From Flavobacterium sp. MC2016-06 (lineage in GTDB: Bacteria > Bacteroidota > Bacteroidia > Flavobacteriales > Flavobacteriaceae), in contig NZ_WMID02000016.1 of NCBI RefSeq assembly GCF_009711165.2, positions 78,770-142,769 on the forward strand: a stretch of 64,000 bases of DNA, read 5' to 3'. Below, piece after piece: positions 54,664 through 64,000 of the stretch; the first letter of the stretch is position 1; each line of letters begins with the position of its first letter. The notes beneath the pieces were generated by a model. It was not told the origin of the DNA and made no database searches. It saw nothing but the letters and a program-made list of their open reading frames with translations. A program made the position numbers and the translations under genes.

Positions 54664-55809
54664 TTATTTGAAAGGATTTCGTTCCTGCCAATCTGTTTTT
54701 GGTTCCAGATAATTAAAAAATCTTGCAATATTATGGTTGATTAAAGCATTAGTATGCGTAATGAGTCCATACATTTTTACAGGCTTTGCCCCGACAGAGC
54801 TTTTAATTTCGAGTGCAGTTCTGGCAAAAACAATAGCTGCAAAACCTTTTTTTATTGAATATGCAATCATGTCGTAAAGCATATTTAAATAAAGCATTTT
54901 TTCGCGCTGCACACTTTCATCATAACCTAAAAAATAAGTATCCATTACATTTCCATTTTTTATCAATGTATTGAATCCAATCAGTTTTTCATCCAAAAAA
55001 TAACCATATAACAAAAAGTCATCTTTCATGATTTCTTTAAAAAAACTAAAATGATTTCGAGCAAGGAAAAAAGTATTAAAAGGTGCATTTTTAGCGACAT
55101 GAAAATACAAGTCATAAATAACATCGTCATATTTTCTAATATCAGACAAAGACATTTGCTGTTTTTCAATTCCTTCGGCTTTTTTACGGGCACGTTTATA
55201 TTGATCTCGGTATTTTTTTGATAAAGCATCAATATAATCTTGCTCTGATTTCCAATTTTCATTGATGTCAAAAATCATATTGGGCTGTGTCGAGAAAGTA
55301 TAATTGTTTTTAAATTCAGCTTGCAAGGGTTCGATTTCTACTGCGGTAAAATCTTTTATACTTGTTATATGAACTTTTTTTCCACTTGCTTTCAAATCTT
55401 TTTTAAGCTGATTAATTGCTTTATGAAGCGTTTTAATGGCTTTAGATTGTTTTATATTTGGATCAAAAGCATAAGCATTTTGACCTGTAAGCATATTATT
55501 CCCAACAAATAATACATGTGATGCAAAATTTTTAAGAGCAAAGTTTCGTACAGAAGTTTTTAAACATTGATCGCGTTCTCCGAAAGATTCTAGTTTCTCT
55601 GCAAATAAAAATTGCGTTAAAGCGATTCCGATAAGTTTCTCTTCGCTAAAAAATCCAATAAAATGACAAATCATGTTTACAGGACAAGAATTTTCTAGAA
55701 CCTCTAGATATTCCCGCGTTAAAAAAATGTTATCAGAGGCGAGCGAATTCCATTCTGAAGGTAGTAATGATGCGCTGTTGTATATTTCGAAAGAATAAGT
55801 TGTATTCAA
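54664..55809 (-). CDS. GNAT/FemAB-fold acyltransferase-like protein
   Basis: 381 residues. N-terminal LLPSEWNSLASDNIFLTREYLEVLE and C-terminal GYFLDEKLIGFNTLIKNGNVMDTYFLGYD resemble a double GNAT (FemAB-like) fold, in which the second half binds acyl donors. No signal peptide. Substrate unknown; homologues attach amino acids or acyl groups to cell-wall or lipid precursors. Convergent with the lipid kinase gene. Confidence 0.65.
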   Translation of the reverse strand: MNTTYSFEIYNSASLLPSEWNSLASDNIFLTREYLEVLENSCPVNMICHFIGFFSEEKLIGIALTQFLFAEKLESFGERDQCLKTSVRNFALKNFASHVLFVGNNMLTGQNAYAFDPNIKQSKAIKTLHKAINQLKKDLKASGKKVHITSIKDFTAVEIEPLQAEFKNNYTFSTQPNMIFDINENWKSEQDYIDALSKKYRDQYKRARKKAEGIEKQQMSLSDIRKYDDVIYDLYFHVAKNAPFNTFFLARNHFSFFKEIMKDDFLLYGYFLDEKLIGFNTLIKNGNVMDTYFLGYDESVQREKMLYLNMLYDMIAYSIKKGFAAIVFARTALEIKSSVGAKPVKMYGLITHTNALINHNIARFFNYLEPKTDWQERNPFK

Positions 55810-55881
55810 AATTGTGTGCTAATTTTTTCAAAATTAGATAATATTTATAACAACTTGTTAGGTTTAAGCCATTATTAAGAA

Positions 55882-55915
55882 AAACCCATTTGAATTTAGG
55901 TTTCAAACGGGTTTC
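55882..55915 (-). terminator. Terminator of the DUF1761 gene
   Basis: AAACCC-A-TTTGAA pairs with TTCAAA-C-GGGTTT around TTTAGG, 12 bases after the stop on the minus strand. Confidence 0.75.
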
Positions 55916-55926
55916 ATTTATATGAT

Positions 55927-56415
55927 TTATGCATAGGCACAGATAATTCCACCCATTAAGGTTAGGGTAACTATCCAGAATCCTGCATGAACTAATATGT
56001 ATTTCCACGATTTTCTTTCAAATAATCCGTTAATTCCAACTATTGGAAAAGCAAAAAACAAACCCGATATAAAACCGTGAAGTGCTCCGTGTTTAAAAGT
56101 GCGATAGGCCATTCCGTAATCTGCCATAAAAGCATGGAAAGAAGGTTTTGCACTGTTTAGCATTGGCGGCCCACCTACCATACTAATTGCACCTGATTGA
56201 TGAATTGTTAATGACATCAATATCATTGTAATCATGAGGGAGAAAATATACGTTAATCCGAATATTTTGAGCATATTTCCCTTTTTTAGATCTTCTTCTG
56301 TGAAGTTATTTTCTTTCATCCAGATCGTTCCAAATGTTTTTGGGTGATACCAGATAAATCCAACAACAAGTGAAACAAGCGCAGCGCCAAACAAGGCAAT
56401 AAAGTTAATTTCCAT
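55927..56415 (-). CDS. DUF1761 membrane protein
   Basis: 162 residues, four membrane helices (about 5-24, 51-70, 109-127 and 137-158). The N-terminal signature SLVVGFIWYHPKTFGTIWMKE is that of DUF1761 proteins. Function unknown. Ends in a terminator hairpin. Confidence 0.85.
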   Translation of the reverse strand: MEINFIALFGAALVSLVVGFIWYHPKTFGTIWMKENNFTEEDLKKGNMLKIFGLTYIFSLMITMILMSLTIHQSGAISMVGGPPMLNSAKPSFHAFMADYGMAYRTFKHGALHGFISGLFFAFPIVGINGLFERKSWKYILVHAGFWIVTLTLMGGIICAYA

Positions 56416-56558
56416 ATTATGAGGTTTTTAGAATTAGTTATTCAAATTTAATCAAAAAAAGCAAACATAGCATTTTTATATAAAGTAATAAAAATAGTGT
56501 TAATTAATTACTTATCAACACTTTATCGACATCTAGTGCTTTATATCTATGAAATGTA

Positions 56559-56566
56559 TAATTTTG
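56559..56566 (+). promoter_or_regulatory. Possible -7 box of the LRR gene
   Basis: TAATTTTG fits TAnnTTTG 28 bases before the ATG; no TTG found at the -33 distance. Confidence 0.35.
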
Positions 56567-56593
56567 ACAACAGAATAAAGATCAAATCTTGTA

Positions 56594-57451
56594 ATGAAAA
56601 ATTTAGCAGCTTTTTTTCTATCGCTTGTTTTTTCGCTTAGTATTTACGCAGATACTGTTTCGGATAAAGAGAAAGATGCACTTATTAAATTTTACTATGC
56701 TACAAACGGAGCACAGTGGAAAATAAAATGGGATTTAGCTTTGTCGGTATCAACTTGGTATGGTGTAGAGGCGGAAAATGGAAAGGTTGTTGCGCTTCAT
56801 TTAGCGGACAATAATCTTGAGGGCGAATTACCAAATGAGTTTTTTGATTTGATAAATTTAGTAACGGTCGATTTGCATAAAAATAGACTGCAGGGACAAT
56901 TGCCAAATGCGATTCATAATTTAAAAGAACTTGAAGTTTTAGATGTTTCTATAAATCAGTTGTCTGGCGAGATTCCGGAAACGATCTGCGACTTAAAAAG
57001 CTTGAGAGATTTAGAGCTTTTTAAGAATAAGATATATGGAAAGCTGCCTTTAGAGATTGGTAAATTGAGAAATCTCGAAGTGCTTTCTTTATTTAATAAT
57101 GAGATTGAAGGAGAATTACCAAATTCGCTTTATAAAATCTCTAAATTGAAAGTATTGCTTTTAAATAGTAATAAACTATCTGGTAATCTTAGCAATGAAG
57201 TTGTGAATTTTATTGCTTTGCAGAATTTGAGTTTATTTGATAATGGTTTTGAAGGGGAAATTCCTCCTTCAATTGAAAAATTGCATAATTTGTCTGAAAT
57301 GAATCTTTCATACAATAATTTTAAAGGTGGAGTTTCAAAAAATCTTGCTTTATTAGATGCTTTAAATATGACAATGTTTAATGAAAATGGAGATCCTTTT
57401 TTATTAGAAATAAATACAGAAAAACAAACAACAATTGTTACCGAAAATTAA
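56594..57451 (+). CDS. Exported leucine-rich-repeat protein
   Basis: 285 residues: signal peptide (MKNLAAFFLSLVFSLSIYA), then ~30 residues typical of bacterial LRR caps (DKEKDALIKFYYATNGAQW), then about eight 24-residue repeats (~65-260) of plant-extracellular type LxxLxxLxLxxNxLxGxLPxxI. The C-terminus is short and has no T9SS-type sorting domain, so it is probably periplasmic or surface-attached another way. LRR proteins bind ligands; the target is unknown. A terminator hairpin follows at 57518-57543. Confidence 0.88.
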   Translation: MKNLAAFFLSLVFSLSIYADTVSDKEKDALIKFYYATNGAQWKIKWDLALSVSTWYGVEAENGKVVALHLADNNLEGELPNEFFDLINLVTVDLHKNRLQGQLPNAIHNLKELEVLDVSINQLSGEIPETICDLKSLRDLELFKNKIYGKLPLEIGKLRNLEVLSLFNNEIEGELPNSLYKISKLKVLLLNSNKLSGNLSNEVVNFIALQNLSLFDNGFEGEIPPSIEKLHNLSEMNLSYNNFKGGVSKNLALLDALNMTMFNENGDPFLLEINTEKQTTIVTEN

Positions 57452-57517
57452 TCGTGCTTATGAATGAATTTTACACTCGTTAAAAAAGTTGATTAAATAT
57501 ACTTTAGTTAATTGCTT

Positions 57518-57543
57518 AAAACCGTACCTAGTGCGGTTTTTTG
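57518..57543 (+). terminator. Terminator of the LRR gene
   Basis: AAAACCG pairs with CGGTTTT around TACCTAGTG, followed by T. Confidence 0.7.
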
Positions 57544-57706
57544 CATTTATATAGGGAGAGAAGTAGGATAAAAAAAAATAACATTTAATTTAGATTTCAT
57601 TTTTTATCTATATCTATTTTTTTTATAACTTTAATCCTTCAAAAGAATAGAATTCACAAATTAGAGTATAAAAAAATAATAATTTAACCTTTTTAATAAC
57701 GACATT

Positions 57707-58012
57707 ATGGAAATACAATATCAAGGTGAACAACACGGAAAAGCGACAACATTTACAATAAGAATCATTGGAAATAATCTTTCTAAAAGCAGTTCTAATT
57801 ATCAAATAGATTTATTGGTAGGAGATAAGCAATTGCCAACTTTTACAACATCAATTCACCAAAGTTTGTCGAATTGCTTAAAAGAAATTTATTTGTTTAG
57901 AAAGCATAACGGTATTAAGTTTAATGCTTCTTCAGAAAAAATAGCGCCAAAATTAGTGCCTTACGATTTGGCATTATACAATTATAACAAATATGCTTTG
58001 TTTATGGCTTAG
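57707..58012 (+). CDS. Small hypothetical protein
   Basis: 101 residues, no signal peptide, membrane helix or known family recognised. Alternating polar/hydrophobic strands (TFTIRIIGNN, YQIDLLVGDKQLPTF) followed by a helix (SLSNCLKEIYLFRKHNG). Preceded by ~255 bases with no gene and followed by a terminator, so it forms its own transcript. Codon use matches neighbours. Confidence 0.65.
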   Translation: MEIQYQGEQHGKATTFTIRIIGNNLSKSSSNYQIDLLVGDKQLPTFTTSIHQSLSNCLKEIYLFRKHNGIKFNASSEKIAPKLVPYDLALYNYNKYALFMA

Positions 58013-58036
58013 GTTTTTTTGTTGAGTTAAAAATAT

Positions 58037-58068
58037 AAAAGACTGTTCTAAAATTGAGCAGTCTTTTT
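58037..58068. terminator. Bidirectional terminator between converging genes
   Basis: AAAGACTG-TTC pairs with GAG-CAGTCTTT around TAAAATT; T-runs on both strands. Confidence 0.8.
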
Positions 58069-58113
58069 TTGTGTTTAACGTCAATATTGATATTTTCAAG
58101 AAAAGAGATAAGT

Positions 58114-58908
58114 TTATTCTTCAGTAAGTAACATATCTCCAATACTTAAAGTGTATGATAATTTTGGATATACGAAATTCATATTAAAATTTTCTTCTCC
58201 TCTTAGTTTGTAAAATTCTTTTTTTTGATCCTCATCCGCTAGTACTAATAGATCTCCGTTAGAAAAGTGAGGCTGGTTATTTTTAAATTGTATAAATGTC
58301 TTAGATTTTCGAAAAGTAATCCCCAGCCATCTATTGTCTGATTCTAATTTTTTTATGCTTGGAACTGACTCTAATATAATTTTATGAAGGAAATTTTTAT
58401 TTGTCAAGACTGAAAATAAGACAATAGAATTATGTGTTAACGGGATATCAAATTCTTCATTGGTGGCTTTATCTTTGATTTTTAGTTTTCTTATATTTTT
58501 CTCAGTTAGTTCGCTTGGATTCTCATAACAGGTAAAAAGACCAATATAGGAATCGTTTTCTAAATCTAAGTCCTGGTCTGAATGGTATTTCATCGTAGCA
58601 TAATTACAATCATACACTTCAATTAACGCATTATTAAAATCTAATACAGGCAAATAATCCAAAGCATTACTTTGAATAGTATCGTTTAAACATTTTATTA
58701 CTTGATGATGTATAGAAGAAAAATTATCCGCAGGTATAGTATACATTGTCGTGGTTCTAACAATTGGTATTCCTTCAGCGCTTACATTGACTAAATGATT
58801 TCCAATTCTACCTTTAGCAACATCTTCAAAATGAAAAGAATGTGATAATTCATCAAATAAGTTATTTTCAAATGGAAGTGTAATTTTAATAAACCCAGAG
58901 TTATTCAT
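58114..58908 (-). CDS. AlkB-like 2-oxoglutarate/Fe(II) dioxygenase homologue (short form)
   Basis: 264 residues. HSD at 109-111 (KYHSDQD) fits the HxD iron motif, His175 (NFLHKIIL) the distal iron ligand, and R193/R200 (NRWLGITFR) the 2-oxoglutarate- and substrate-contacting arginines, in the order of AlkB-type dioxygenases. Spacing HxD-to-His of ~64 is typical. Substrate could be a nucleic acid or other large molecule. Lies 17 bases after a longer paralogue with which it shares the region from VRTTTMYTIPADNF to CYENPS. Family by motif order only, so medium confidence. Confidence 0.6.
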   Translation of the reverse strand: MNNSGFIKITLPFENNLFDELSHSFHFEDVAKGRIGNHLVNVSAEGIPIVRTTTMYTIPADNFSSIHHQVIKCLNDTIQSNALDYLPVLDFNNALIEVYDCNYATMKYHSDQDLDLENDSYIGLFTCYENPSELTEKNIRKLKIKDKATNEEFDIPLTHNSIVLFSVLTNKNFLHKIILESVPSIKKLESDNRWLGITFRKSKTFIQFKNNQPHFSNGDLLVLADEDQKKEFYKLRGEENFNMNFVYPKLSYTLSIGDMLLTEE

Positions 58909-58925
58909 TATTTTATATGTTCAGA

Positions 58926-60158
58926 TTAAAAGATTGGTTTTTCATAATCACCAGAATTCATGCTAAAATGAATTTTTCCGTATTCAACCTTATTTTCGGT
59001 CATATTTTCTTCATAGTATGAATTACGCAAATTAATCATTGTTTCATCGGTTATTTGTTCTAGTTTAACCAATTCGTTATTTTCTTTAATATAAGTCTGA
59101 TCATCCATATATACAGCTTCTAAATTTGAACAACGTGCTACATATCCCATTCTTGTTGGAATTTTATCTGCGTTAAGCACAGAAGGTCTTATTTCGTGTG
59201 TATATAATCTGTTTGTAGAAAGCGGAATTAAAAATGCAGAATTCGGATACAATGTAACACTAAAATCTTTCTTTAGAGTAATATCAGTGACTGTGTTTTT
59301 TAATTTGAAATGAAGTTTGGTTAAGCCGCTTGTTTGTTTATAACACCAGTCATATCGATCTTCTTTTGATGGACTTAGCTCGTCAAAATTAGATTTATCA
59401 TAAAAGGTACAGAAGGCAATGATACCGTCTTTTGGCATGTCCTTTGTTTTATCTGAATGCGCCTTTATTTTAGATTTTACTTCTTTTGCGTTGTCTTCGG
59501 TTTTCAGTTTGTTCTCATAAATTTGTACCAAAACATGATTTAGTTTTGTTTCTTCTTCAAAGGAATACTTTATAGCATTGTTTAAGGTATTTATTATAGC
59601 ATGATCGGTAGTACGAAAGTTATCAGTTGGTCCGGTAAAATTACTTGAACATCTTAAAAGGCGATAATGTAATAGTTCTTTTTCGTCTTCGATTTTTTCT
59701 TTTACAACTTCTGTTAAATATATTCCTTTTCTTAAAGCTTGCGAACCTTTGTTTGACTCTGTTAAATGCTGAAATATATGTTCTGATTTAATTGTATTAA
59801 AATAGTCAGTATTGTCAAACAGCTCTCTAAAATAAATACCAGCATTGCTAATAAGAAGCGGTACCTTTCCTAATGTTATGACTTCAATGTTTTTAGCATT
59901 ACAATTTTCGTAATTCTTAGAGAGTTCTTTAATTATATATAAAACACTGTTGTCGTATTTAAGATGTTCAATATCACCGCAGGCATAAATTATTTTATCA
60001 TTTAAAGAAATTGAAATTTCTGATAAACTTTTTACAACCGTTCCACAAAAATTTTCTATTAAATACTGAAGTTCTGAGTTTGGTTCTATACTTTCTTGTA
60101 AAACAATAAGAATGTTTTTGTCTTTAGAAATTATGCTTTCAATAGGTGTAACCATCAT
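58926..60158 (-). CDS. AlkB-like dioxygenase homologue with extra N-terminal domain (long form)
   Basis: 410 residues. Residues ~165-345 align with the shorter downstream paralogue: LLRCSSNFTGPTDNF, HSD at 234-236 (KAHSDKT), distal His321 (YTHEIRPS), and R336 or R342. The N-terminal ~150 residues form a separate domain with alternating strands and helices (KDKNILIVLQES; NIEVITLGKVPLLIS) that I do not recognise. No signal peptide. First gene of the two-gene operon. Start at 60158 gives MMVTPIES; the second ATG is a possible alternative. Confidence 0.55.
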   Translation of the reverse strand: MMVTPIESIISKDKNILIVLQESIEPNSELQYLIENFCGTVVKSLSEISISLNDKIIYACGDIEHLKYDNSVLYIIKELSKNYENCNAKNIEVITLGKVPLLISNAGIYFRELFDNTDYFNTIKSEHIFQHLTESNKGSQALRKGIYLTEVVKEKIEDEKELLHYRLLRCSSNFTGPTDNFRTTDHAIINTLNNAIKYSFEEETKLNHVLVQIYENKLKTEDNAKEVKSKIKAHSDKTKDMPKDGIIAFCTFYDKSNFDELSPSKEDRYDWCYKQTSGLTKLHFKLKNTVTDITLKKDFSVTLYPNSAFLIPLSTNRLYTHEIRPSVLNADKIPTRMGYVARCSNLEAVYMDDQTYIKENNELVKLEQITDETMINLRNSYYEENMTENKVEYGKIHFSMNSGDYEKPIF

Positions 60159-60872
60159 TTTATATTTAAGTTTAGATAAGCTTTTAGCAATTTTTTCTTC
60201 TTTCGTTATAGTTGCTAATATAAATTAATTCTTTTACAAGAAACAGTATTGATTACGATAATTATTACAGAATTAAGCTTCAATAACTGCTTTGTTAAAA
60301 CAAGATATAAACACAAAGGCAAAGTTAAAAGGTTGTAATAACATCTTTATTTTTTTACATCTATTTTTGAATTCTTTTTCTTCTTTTGCTTAAGTTGTTT
60401 TTGATATTATTTTATAACCAAGTAAAATAGCAAAAGGGTTAATTTTTAATGATCTTTTAATTCTGAATTTTTAAGTATACCAGAAGAAATTAAAGTTGAT
60501 TTCTGATAATGTTTTTAAAGTAAAAAATATTTAAATCAGATCTTTCAAAATTTCCTTTTACACTGTATTATTCTTCTATATAGCAAAGCAGTAAGATCAT
60601 AAGTTTAATTCGTGAAAATCTTATGAAATATCTTATTTTATAATGTTTGTAGTATAATTTATATGTTTAATTTTTCATTTTTAACAGAATCATTGAATAT
60701 AAAAAAGAATTTTATGTAAAATGTGGAAAGCCGTAAAGTTTATATAAATCGACCACTTAGATTTGTGTGCAAAATTAAAATTCAGAAGGCTTAACCGCCA
60801 CCTGTATAAGATTGAAACCAATTTATAGAAACAAAATCGATTACAGTAATTAAATCAGTTAATTAAAATAGA
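60159..60872. other. Long AT-rich intergenic region before the RHS-like gene
   Basis: 714 bases between divergent genes. TAGATTTG (60758-60765) fits the -7 box ~108 bases before the ATG, with TTT (60739-60741) in place of TTG. No hairpin, repeat or ORF of note in the rest. Confidence 0.4.
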
Positions 60873-63800
60873 ATGAGAAAAAAAATAAAAGTACTCTTGT
60901 TAGCTTTTACCATCTTTTGCTTTAGTAATATAAGCGCTCAGCATTCAGATGAAGTTGTACCCAATTACATACCTCCATCTCCTGCCACAGCCAGTTTAGG
61001 CAGCTTTGGAAATATCCCTGTTGGTTTAGATACAGGGAAACCCAACATCAATTTAGAAATATTTAATCTTAAAGAAGGAAGCATTTCTATTCCTATTTCT
61101 ATAAACTACAGCTCAAGCGGAGTTGCTGTTGATGCCACAAGCTCACAATTAGGAATTGACTGGGGATTAATAGCCTCTGGAGTTGTAAGCAGACAAGTAA
61201 ATGGCATGGATGATTTTATATATGACTTTTATTCTCCTAATACTAACACAACTGAATATTGTCTTCCCAATTCTATTTTGGCTATTGGTACAGGTACGAG
61301 TAATACGGAAAAAGATATTTTTAATTACAGTGCTTTTGGAATTTCAGGTAAATTTATTTTTGATGGCGCTAATATTATTCAAATTAGTCCAAATAAAAAT
61401 AAAATAGAGTTATTAAATCAGGCCTTTTCGGATGGGTCTGTACATAGAATGTTTAAAATTACAGATACCAGCGGAACTGAATTTTATTTTGGAGACAATG
61501 ATACTTCGATTGAGTTTTCTAACAATAGAAATTTATGTTCATCTCCTGTGCAAATACCAAGTCAAACAGGATGGTATCTAACTAAAATTAAAAAACCTGA
61601 TGGTACTGTTGCTGTTTTTAAATACAGCATAAAATCATTTAATTTCACTCAAGCATATTCTCAATTTGCAAGAACAACAGGAGCAATATTAATTAATGAT
61701 GCCGGCGTAGGAGAGCCTTGTGTCAGTAGTATCGTAACTCATTCTATTCCTTATCTTACAGAAATTGATCTTAATGATAAAAAAATAATATTTGATTATC
61801 AAAAGCTGGATTCCTACACAGAAGACAGTAATCAATTAACTAAAATTACCGTTTATAGAAACGCAGCTGATGTTTTAAAAAGTTTTGATTTCAGTTATTA
61901 TCTTATTCAAAGAAACACTAGTTCAGATGTCTTGAATCAATATACAACAAGCTTAGGTTTAAATACAAAGCTTATCTTTTTGAAAGATGTAAAAGAATAT
62001 ACAGCTGACAGGTCTAATTACATATCAAAGTTTGCATTTGATTACTACAGCCCTGAGCAGCTGCCTCCTAGATTTTCATTTTCTAAGGATATTTTCGGCT
62101 ATTATAACGCGGCTCCAAATACAAATTTTGTATATAACAATTTAACTCCTGACGACGGTGATTTTTATAAGGCATTTTTAGTTGCAAACGCAAACAGAAA
62201 GCCGAATCCACTTACGGCGTATTTTGGTATGCTTAAAAACATCACTTACCCTACTAAAGGTAAAACAGAGATTGTTTATGGATCTAATTCTGTATATGGA
62301 GATGAGAAAATCTACCCTCCATCAACCATTGCAGATATAGGTTATCAGGCAAGTGGTGGTTTATTTGAAAATGTAGTAATATCTGATCCAATACCTATTA
62401 CTTTTAATCAAACAGCTGTATTACGTGGTTTTTCAGAGGTTTATCCAGTTGAAGGGCAGGCTTGTACGTATGCTTTAAGCCACGGAGCGGCTTGTAAGGT
62501 AGAGCTTATTAATGCAGCTACTAATGAGGTAGTAAAATCAGTTACAGCACAGCCTACGATTTCTGTAAATGTCGATTTGGTGGGCGGGATAACTTATAAA
62601 ATTCGAGTAACTACTGTGGGATCTTGTATTAATACTAATGGATCTCTTACTTATTATAAAGACCCGGTTTATACCGTAAAAATTAACAAACCTTTAGGAG
62701 GAGTTAGAGTAAGTAAAACTTTAGATTATGACAACAATGGGAATATTGTTACCAAAAAATATTATTATGGAACTTTAGATTGTTTAGATTGCAGTACGGG
62801 TAGTTATGCTACTGCAAGTCCTTCATTTGGAGCTAATTATGACATAAAGCCTCTGGCTAACCAATCTGGTAATCAATATACTATGTATTCCAGTACAAGA
62901 AGCCCATTGTCTTCTTTCAACGGCTCTGTCTTAACATATGGAAGTGTTATTGAATCCTATGGAGAGAATTTTGAGAATGGAGGAGTACTGCATGTTTTTG
63001 ATAATAATATGGATGAATTTCCTTCAACTACCTGTGGTGACTATATTAGAGGAGGATCTTATTCTAATGGATTTTATATGGGAGAGGTTAGCAATCTAAC
63101 ATTCAGAAAACAATCCAACACAATTGTTCCAGTTTCATCTGAAGAATTTATTTATGGACATAATACTGCACTTGATGTTGCATTTACTAATTTTTTTGGA
63201 GGGCTTTCTTATACTTTAAATAATCTTGCTGGAAGTACAGATTATTTTTACAATTTTAATATTTATAAAGTTAGAAGTGAATGGCATTATTTGTCCCAAA
63301 AGAAATCAACAACTTATGATTTAAACGGATTGAATCCGGTTACCACTACTACAAATTACAATTATAACAATTCTAATCATTTACAATTAACATCACAGAG
63401 TACAACGAGTTCAAAAGGAGAACTTATAGAAACAAAATATTTCTATCCGCAAGATGCAGAGATGGCAGCCAAGCCATTTGCTGCTGATTTAATTGCAAAA
63501 AATATTGTAACTCCGCTAGACACTCAAAGCTTAAAAGCAGGAAATAAATTATCAGAAAAACTAACTGTTTATGAAAACAGTGCTTCAACAAGTAATTTAT
63601 TACTGCCAAAATATATTTATGCAAATAAAGGAAGTTTAAATATTGATAATACTGTAAATACAGATAAAAAAATCACTTTTGACCAGTATGATGATAGAGG
63701 GAATGTTATACAATATACGCAAGAGAAAGGAATTCCAGTTTCAATAATCTGGGGTTATAATAAAACCCAGCCTATTGCAAAAATAGACAATCTGGCTTAT

Positions 63801-64000
63801 TCATCTATTCCTGCAGCTACGATTACAAATCTGCAGACCTTATCAAATACTGATACTGATAACTGCTTGACTGGTACTTGTACAGAACAGCTTTTAAGAA
63901 ATGCATTAAATGCTCTTAGAAGCTCATTTCCAGATGTTTTTATTTCTACCTATACTTATAATCCTTTGGTTGGTGTTACCAGTATGACAGATCCTAAAGG
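60873..64000 (+). CDS. RHS/YD-repeat surface protein, partial
   Basis: At least 1,042 residues, frame open to the right edge. Signal peptide MRKKIKVLLLAFTIFCFSNISAQ. N-terminal PSPATASLGSFGNIPVGLDTG then a region typical of Bacteroidetes RHS-like proteins (SISIPISINYSSSGVAVD, LGIDWGLIASGVVSRQ). YD-type repeats appear later (YDDRGNVIQYT near 940 and TYTYNPLVGVTSMTDPKG at the edge). Such proteins form a hollow beta cocoon whose C-terminus can be a toxin or an adhesin; both the C-terminal domain and any immunity gene lie outside the window. Likely exported. Confidence 0.85.
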   Translation, partial: MRKKIKVLLLAFTIFCFSNISAQHSDEVVPNYIPPSPATASLGSFGNIPVGLDTGKPNINLEIFNLKEGSISIPISINYSSSGVAVDATSSQLGIDWGLIASGVVSRQVNGMDDFIYDFYSPNTNTTEYCLPNSILAIGTGTSNTEKDIFNYSAFGISGKFIFDGANIIQISPNKNKIELLNQAFSDGSVHRMFKITDTSGTEFYFGDNDTSIEFSNNRNLCSSPVQIPSQTGWYLTKIKKPDGTVAVFKYSIKSFNFTQAYSQFARTTGAILINDAGVGEPCVSSIVTHSIPYLTEIDLNDKKIIFDYQKLDSYTEDSNQLTKITVYRNAADVLKSFDFSYYLIQRNTSSDVLNQYTTSLGLNTKLIFLKDVKEYTADRSNYISKFAFDYYSPEQLPPRFSFSKDIFGYYNAAPNTNFVYNNLTPDDGDFYKAFLVANANRKPNPLTAYFGMLKNITYPTKGKTEIVYGSNSVYGDEKIYPPSTIADIGYQASGGLFENVVISDPIPITFNQTAVLRGFSEVYPVEGQACTYALSHGAACKVELINAATNEVVKSVTAQPTISVNVDLVGGITYKIRVTTVGSCINTNGSLTYYKDPVYTVKINKPLGGVRVSKTLDYDNNGNIVTKKYYYGTLDCLDCSTGSYATASPSFGANYDIKPLANQSGNQYTMYSSTRSPLSSFNGSVLTYGSVIESYGENFENGGVLHVFDNNMDEFPSTTCGDYIRGGSYSNGFYMGEVSNLTFRKQSNTIVPVSSEEFIYGHNTALDVAFTNFFGGLSYTLNNLAGSTDYFYNFNIYKVRSEWHYLSQKKSTTYDLNGLNPVTTTTNYNYNNSNHLQLTSQSTTSSKGELIETKYFYPQDAEMAAKPFAADLIAKNIVTPLDTQSLKAGNKLSEKLTVYENSASTSNLLLPKYIYANKGSLNIDNTVNTDKKITFDQYDDRGNVIQYTQEKGIPVSIIWGYNKTQPIAKIDNLAYSSIPAATITNLQTLSNTDTDNCLTGTCTEQLLRNALNALRSSFPDVFISTYTYNPLVGVTSMTDPK

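Overview
The window looks like chromosome of a Flavobacterium close to F. johnsoniae. It is AT-rich and its promoters fit the Bacteroidetes pattern TTG-N17-23-TAnnTTTG. It carries the whole gliding / type IX secretion block gldK-gldL-gldM-gldN followed by a gldN paralogue (gldO), along with many LytTR regulators, signal-bearing outer-membrane beta-barrels, a glucoamylase-family hydrolase and an RHS/YD-repeat protein. No rRNA, tRNA, CRISPR array, transposase or phage gene was seen.

Layout. (1) 1-5.2 kb: a glucoamylase-family enzyme with a C-terminal Fn3-like region (cut by the left edge, lacking a signal peptide), a Nudix hydrolase, and an HD-domain / alpha-beta hydrolase pair. (2) 5.2-12.7 kb: Mpo1-like and TMEM143-like membrane proteins, a secreted papain-like candidate, a LytTR regulator with a membrane partner, an acyltransferase and a DoxX-like protein, the last flanked by two dense arrays of REP-like repeats. 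(3) 13.0-15.9 kb: an unrecognised three-gene operon (small beta-rich protein, outer-membrane barrel, single-pass membrane protein with TPR-like tail). (4) 16.1-24.5 kb: a LytS/LytR-type two-component pair divergent from a predicted outer-membrane protein across a striking repeat operator, a SulP transporter, an AraC regulator and SDR enzyme bracketed by two related MITE-like elements, and a secreted nucleotide pyrophosphatase/phosphodiesterase. (5) 24.7-32.7 kb, all minus strand: groEL-groES, secG, a repeat-rich TPR protein, lptE, a sigma-54-type activator, a GxxExxY gene framed by inverted repeats, and miaB. (6) 32.8-38.4 kb: glycerol catabolism (glpD, glpK, glpF, an outer-membrane protein) divergent from a DeoR/GlpR regulator. 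(7) 38.7-48.7 kb: topA, a degenerate arginase-family gene, then gldKLMN and gldO. (8) 48.7-60.2 kb: an FAD oxidoreductase, DUF983, an ABC-F ATPase, App1-like phosphatase, lipid kinase, FemAB/GNAT-like protein, DUF1761, an LRR protein, and two adjacent divergent AlkB-like dioxygenase homologues. (9) 60.9 kb to the right edge: the N-terminal ~1,042 residues of an RHS/YD-repeat protein.

How genes work together. The gld block encodes the T9SS core, which is the likely export route for secreted proteins such as the RHS-like protein. The glp operon takes up (GlpF), phosphorylates (GlpK) and oxidises (GlpD) glycerol. The groESL-secG-lptE-miaB strand is housekeeping. The best places to look for undescribed biology are the 13.0-15.9 kb cassette, the dioxygenase pair at 58.1-60.2 kb, and the repeat families that repeatedly sit just after stop codons.
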